From Micavibrio sp. UBA5572 (lineage in GTDB: Bacteria; Pseudomonadota; Alphaproteobacteria; Micavibrionales; Micavibrionaceae), in assembly GCA_002425415.1 (NCBI GenBank), contig DIMG01000029.1:1-64000 (forward strand): a DNA stretch of 64,000 nucleotides, in the 5' to 3' direction. Below, in pieces: positions 60,289 through 64,000 of this stretch (its first letter is position 1; every line of letters starts with the position of its first letter). The notes beneath the pieces are model-generated. The model was not told the DNA's origin. It saw only the letters and a list, made by a program, of their open reading frames with translations, and searched no databases. The position numbers and the translations under genes were made by a program.

Positions 60289-61128
60289 ATGAGATATTTT
60301 ATTTTTACTTTGTTGTTTATTTTTACTGCCCTTCCTGCATTTTCTGCCGAAGGTGCAAAAGAGTCTGCTTATGACCGCGTAATCCGCACCGGTGTCTTGC
60401 GTTGTGGGTATATTCTGCTTCCTCCTGAAACTATAAAAGATATGAACACCGGAAAGCTCTCGGGGATTGCCTTTGATTTAACCGAAGAAGTTGCCAAAAG
60501 ATTAGGTGTAAAAGTTAACTGGATTGAAGAGGTTAATTTTTCTACAATGACTGAAGGATTGAATAGCAATAGGTATGATGCCGTTTGTTTTTCTCTATAC
60601 CGCTATTCTCTCGGCGCTAAGTTTGCGGATTTTTCTGTTCCGCTATTCTACAGCAAAACAGGTATATATGTACGGGAAGATGACCATCGTTTTGACAAAG
60701 ACTTTTCTTTGATCAATAGCGAAGACATTACGATTGCAACCGTTGATGGAGAAATGTCCCATTTTATTGCTCAGGATGATTTCCCAAACGCCAAAACTCT
60801 TTCAATGCCGCAATCTACCGATCTATCCCAAATGATGGTTTCTGTAGAAACTAAAAAAGCAGACGTTACTTTCCTCAACGGTATTGTGGCGAAAGGCTAT
60901 ATGGATGCTAACCTTGGAAAAATTCGGGATATTTCCGGAGATGCTCCGCTACGTGTTTATTCCCACGGTCTGATGTTTGCAAAAGGGCAATATGATTTGG
61001 TCAAAACTATTGATTTGATCCTGTCTGAAATGCACGATCATGGCGCTATTGATAAAATTCTGGATCGGTACGATCCTTCTGGCACGACCTATTTTAGAAC
61101 ATACAAATCTTATAAGGTTCAAAAATGA
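60289..61128 (+). CDS. Solute-binding protein family 3, first of a tandem pair
   Basis: A 279-residue periplasmic amino-acid-binding-type protein with signal peptide ending P-A-F-S-A. Conserved opening Y-D-R-V-I-R-T-G-V-L-R-C-G-Y and N-T-G-K-L-S-G-I-A-F-D. Cysteines at L-R-C-G-Y and A-V-C-F-S may pair and are also present in the next protein. ATG 60289 is fixed by the signal peptide. No permease or ATPase gene is in the operon, so it may feed a remote transporter or a sensor. Lies 16 bp after dprA. Confidence 0.85.
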   Translation: MRYFIFTLLFIFTALPAFSAEGAKESAYDRVIRTGVLRCGYILLPPETIKDMNTGKLSGIAFDLTEEVAKRLGVKVNWIEEVNFSTMTEGLNSNRYDAVCFSLYRYSLGAKFADFSVPLFYSKTGIYVREDDHRFDKDFSLINSEDITIATVDGEMSHFIAQDDFPNAKTLSMPQSTDLSQMMVSVETKKADVTFLNGIVAKGYMDANLGKIRDISGDAPLRVYSHGLMFAKGQYDLVKTIDLILSEMHDHGAIDKILDRYDPSGTTYFRTYKSYKVQK

Positions 61129-61958
61129 AAAAAATCCTTATGTCTGTTCTTTTTCTGTGTCTGGGGATGACCTTTTCCTTCTCTTCTATCGCTGCACAAA
61201 ATGAAAAAGAAACAGCTTATGACCGTGTGATCCGCACCGATGTCTTGCGTTGTGGGTATTTGCTGTATCCGCCCCTTTTGACAAAAGACATCAATACAGG
61301 TGCTATCAGCGGAATCTCGCACGATATACTGGAGGAAATAGGCAAACGCCTGTCCATAAAAATCGAATGGGAGGAAGAAGCCGGAACTGATGTTATTCTT
61401 CAGGGTATGCCATCCCGTTATGATATGACTTGCTTTCCTTTATATGCCAGTAGCGGGAGGGCTCGCGTTACATTTTTCTCTACTCCCCTGTTTTTTTCTG
61501 CAACCTATCTTGTGACAAAAGACAACGATACCAGATTTGATAAAAACCCCATCTTGCTTAACGATGCCCAATATACTATCGCCACTTTGGATGGCGAAAT
61601 AACCAGTATTCTAGCCGCTCAACGCTTTCCTATGGCTGTTCAACATGCGATACCCCAATCCCAAGGATATAGTTTTGTTCTCAAGGATGTTGCCATCGGA
61701 AAAGCCGATGCCACAATTTCCGATAAAGTCAGTGTTGATTTGTATAACAAGGAGAATGAAGATCATTTGAAAATTATCGAACCTCCGTTTTTAATCAACG
61801 AAATTTCATTTCCGATTCCCCAAGACATCCGGTTCAAATCCATGTTGGATATTACTTTGAACGAAATGCAATCTGACGGGTGGATTGAAAATTTACTTAA
61901 AACAAAATACCCCGATTATTGGGAACAGATTATTCCCGCCGCAAAGCGGTTCGAGTAG
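61125..61958 (+). CDS. Solute-binding protein family 3, second of a tandem pair
   Basis: A 277-residue paralogue of the preceding gene product: same T/S-A-Y-D-R-V-I-R-T-D/G-V-L-R-C-G-Y opening, the same N-T-G-x-x-S-G-I, and the same pair of cysteines (L-R-C-G-Y, M-T-C-F-P). Signal peptide cleaved near S-I-A-A-Q. Ligand-contact positions differ, so the specificity may differ too. Its ATG overlaps the upstream stop (ATGA). Stop 22 bp before topA. Confidence 0.85.
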   Translation: MKKILMSVLFLCLGMTFSFSSIAAQNEKETAYDRVIRTDVLRCGYLLYPPLLTKDINTGAISGISHDILEEIGKRLSIKIEWEEEAGTDVILQGMPSRYDMTCFPLYASSGRARVTFFSTPLFFSATYLVTKDNDTRFDKNPILLNDAQYTIATLDGEITSILAAQRFPMAVQHAIPQSQGYSFVLKDVAIGKADATISDKVSVDLYNKENEDHLKIIEPPFLINEISFPIPQDIRFKSMLDITLNEMQSDGWIENLLKTKYPDYWEQIIPAAKRFE

Positions 61959-61980
61959 AAAAAAGTGAGGATATGAATAA

Positions 61981-64000
61981 ATGACCGCAGCGAATGTTGT
62001 AATTGTTGAGTCTCCGGCTAAAGCCAAGACAATCAATAAATATCTGGGTAATGACTATTATGTTTTGGCCTCCTTCGGTCATGTTCGTGATCTGGTTGCA
62101 AAAGACGGTGCTGTGAACCCCGAAGATGATTTTTCGATGCGATGGGAATTATCCGACCGCGCGGCCAAAACCATCAAAGATATTTCTGCTGCGGTTAAAG
62201 ATGCCAACACTGTTTATCTATGTACTGACCCCGATCGTGAGGGAGAAGCTATTTCATGGCATATCCAGCAAATTCTGGAGGAAAAAAAATTACTGGTTGG
62301 AAAACAAGTCCGGCGCGTGACGTTTAACGAGATCACCAAAAACGCGATCAAAGCTGCATTCGACAAACCCCGCGAACTTGATAAACCGCTTATTGATGCT
62401 TATCTGGCGCGGCGTGCGCTTGACTTTCTGGTTGGTTTTACGCTCTCTCCCGTTTTATGGCGCAAACTCCCGGGCTCTAAATCAGCAGGTCGGGTTCAAT
62501 CTGTCGCCTTGCGTTTGATTTGCGAACGCGAGTCAGAAATTGAAGCGTTTAATGCGCAGGAATACTGGTCGATCCATGCGCGGATGCAGACAGAAGACGG
62601 CGCAACCTTTATGGCGCGTCTTACCCATTTGGCAGGCAATAAACTCGACAAGCTTGATATTCCTTCCCAAGCCGATGCAGACGCTGCGGTTAAACGTATT
62701 CTGAATAAAAAACTAGCCGTTCAAAAAGTCGAGAAGAAACAGGTTCGTCGCAATCCCTATCCGCCGTTCATTACATCTTCCCTGCAAATGGAAGCCTCTC
62801 GGAAGTTAAGGTTATCTGCCAGCCAAACCATGCGTTTGGCACAGCAGCTTTATGAAGGTTTTGACATTGGCGGCGAAACGGTTGGTCTGATTACCTATAT
62901 GCGTACCGATGGGATTACTTTGTCTGATGATGCGATTGCACAATGCCGCACACAAATTTCCAGTGATTACGGTCAAAAATATTTACCCGATGCGCCGCGT
63001 CTATATAAAAGCAAGGCTAAGAATGCACAAGAAGCGCATGAAGCCATTCGCCCCACAGATTTAAGTCGCCGTCCACAAGACATCGCCCGTTATCTGGATG
63101 ATCGTCAGGCCGCGCTTTATGAATTGATTTGGAAACGGACTCTCGCTTCACAAATGGAGAGTGCTGTTCTCGATCAGGTCAGTGCCGATTTATCCGATGG
63201 GACGGATGATGCCATTTTGCGGGCAACTGGTTCTGTGATTGCTTTTGACGGCTTTCTTACTCTTTATAAAGAAGATGAAGATGACGAACCGATTGATGGG
63301 GCAGAAAACGAGGAAACCCGTTTGCTTCCGCCCCTCAAGGAAGGTATGCCGCTTCGCACGCAAGATGTTTTGCCGGAACAGCATTTTACCCAGCCCCCGC
63401 CACGATATTCCGAGGCTTCTCTGGTTAAAAAGCTTGAAGAAAAAGGCATTGGTCGTCCATCAACTTACGCGTCGATTATTCAAGTTCTACAAGACAGAAA
63501 TTATGTGACGCTTGATAAACGACGTTTCACCCCCGAAGATCGCGGTCGGTTGGTCACGACTTTCTTGAAAAAATTCTTCGAAAAATATGTCGATTACGAT
63601 TTTACAGCCAATCTTGAAGACGAATTGGATGCCATTTCCAGCGGGCAAGTTTTCTGGAAGGAAGCTTTGCGTCAATTCTGGGGTGGATTTAAAACTGCCA
63701 TTGACGGAACAAAAGACCTAACCATTACGTTGGTTCTTGATGCGTTGGATGAAGAGCTTGGCCCTCACTTTTTCCCTGTATCCGAAGAAAATCCTGATCC
63801 GCGCAAATGCCCCGCGTGCGAAGCCGGACGATTATCTCTTAAGGTCGGGAAATATGGTGCTTTTATCGGATGTTCTCAATACCCTGACTGTAAACACACA
63901 CGGCCTTTGGTTGTGCAAAGCGGCGATGCTCTGGATGAAGCCAATTCGGGGGCCGCGCTTGGCAACGAGCCAAAAATTTTGGGCAATGATCCCGGAACAG
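61981..64000 (+). CDS. topA: DNA topoisomerase I, cut by the window edge
   Basis: Type IA topoisomerase relaxing negative supercoils. 673 full codons are seen and the frame is open to the right edge. TOPRIM at the start: V-I-V-E-S-P-A-K-A-K-T-I and C-T-D-P-D-R-E-G-E-A. The active-site tyrosine is in I-T-Y-M-R-T-D-G. A first zinc-ribbon, C-P-A-C ... C-S-Q-Y-P-D-C, lies near the end. ATG 61981 follows GAGG. plsY-dprA-topA order is common in alphaproteobacteria. Confidence 0.96.
   Translation, partial: MTAANVVIVESPAKAKTINKYLGNDYYVLASFGHVRDLVAKDGAVNPEDDFSMRWELSDRAAKTIKDISAAVKDANTVYLCTDPDREGEAISWHIQQILEEKKLLVGKQVRRVTFNEITKNAIKAAFDKPRELDKPLIDAYLARRALDFLVGFTLSPVLWRKLPGSKSAGRVQSVALRLICERESEIEAFNAQEYWSIHARMQTEDGATFMARLTHLAGNKLDKLDIPSQADADAAVKRILNKKLAVQKVEKKQVRRNPYPPFITSSLQMEASRKLRLSASQTMRLAQQLYEGFDIGGETVGLITYMRTDGITLSDDAIAQCRTQISSDYGQKYLPDAPRLYKSKAKNAQEAHEAIRPTDLSRRPQDIARYLDDRQAALYELIWKRTLASQMESAVLDQVSADLSDGTDDAILRATGSVIAFDGFLTLYKEDEDDEPIDGAENEETRLLPPLKEGMPLRTQDVLPEQHFTQPPPRYSEASLVKKLEEKGIGRPSTYASIIQVLQDRNYVTLDKRRFTPEDRGRLVTTFLKKFFEKYVDYDFTANLEDELDAISSGQVFWKEALRQFWGGFKTAIDGTKDLTITLVLDALDEELGPHFFPVSEENPDPRKCPACEAGRLSLKVGKYGAFIGCSQYPDCKHTRPLVVQSGDALDEANSGAALGNEPKILGNDPGT

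Noticed and set aside
1..64000. CRISPR arrays, rRNA, tRNA or insertion sequences
   Set aside because: No regular spaced repeats, no T-arm or anticodon patterns, and no transposase-like products were recognised on either strand.

Overview
The window reads as ordinary chromosome of a moderately AT-rich alphaproteobacterium, with no insertion sequence, prophage, CRISPR array, rRNA or recognisable tRNA. Pointers to the class are the DUF1476/zeta-type F1-ATPase inhibitor beside purC, small PurL with separate PurS and PurQ near bolA-grx4, the pal-cpoB-tilS-ftsH-glmM order, ahpC-ahpD divergent from oxyR, TadE/TadG-type pseudopilins, and plsY-dprA-topA. A free-living or predatory Micavibrio/Rhodospirillales-like lineage would fit, but the sequence does not settle the genus.

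Layout. 1-13.0 kb is one-carbon and purine metabolism: a minus-strand run purC-purS-gcvT-gcvH-gcvPA-alpha/beta hydrolase-gcvPB, then divergent zeta inhibitor, purQ, purL, a membrane di-iron hydroxylase, bolA, grx4 and a flavoprotein. 13.0-17.6 kb is the rod-shape operon mreC-mreD-mrdA-rodA, without mreB. 17.8-20.2 kb holds three overlapping Tad-type pseudopilin genes. 20.3-22.9 kb encodes a small membrane protein and a tail-anchored kinase-fold protein lacking key catalytic residues. 23-34 kb is housekeeping envelope biology: purA, glmM, a thioredoxin-NHL protein, ftsH, tilS, cpoB, pal, a SirB1-like protein and a DolP-like lipoprotein. 33.7-36.2 kb has yraN, rsmI and a divergent LpoA-like lipoprotein. 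36.3-39.9 kb has a TetR regulator with a thiamine-phosphate-synthase-like partner, then ahpC-ahpD and oxyR. 40-42.4 kb has an orphan outer-membrane efflux lipoprotein and trhO. 42.4-44.5 kb is the least explained part: a palindromic repeat, an unknown secreted protein and an unknown charged 398-residue protein.

44.8-48.9 kb carries an AMIN-domain lipoprotein and a surface-sugar group: a GT4 glycosyltransferase, a UDP-sugar epimerase/reductase and a WecA/WbpL-type initiating transferase. 48.9-57.5 kb is a type IVB-pilus-like assembly locus: response regulator, lipoprotein secretin, a protein joining ASH-like repeats to a PilP/GspC-like domain, GspE/PilQ ATPase, PilR/GspF platform and a bitopic inner-membrane protein, with a divergent short prepilin peptidase. 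The sugar transferase follows this operon by 16 bp. 57.6-64 kb is pyrB-plsY-dprA, two tandem paralogous solute-binding proteins without a permease, and topA cut by the right edge.

Genes are tightly packed, with many ATGA or TAATG junctions. The strongest candidates for new biology are the pseudokinase pair, the remodelled pilus operon, the 42.4-44.7 kb unknown pair with its palindromes, the trhO start-codon hairpin, and the glycine-cleavage operon attached to purCS with an embedded hydrolase. Start codons were moved from the longest reading frame wherever a ribosome binding site, signal peptide or neighbouring stop argued for it.
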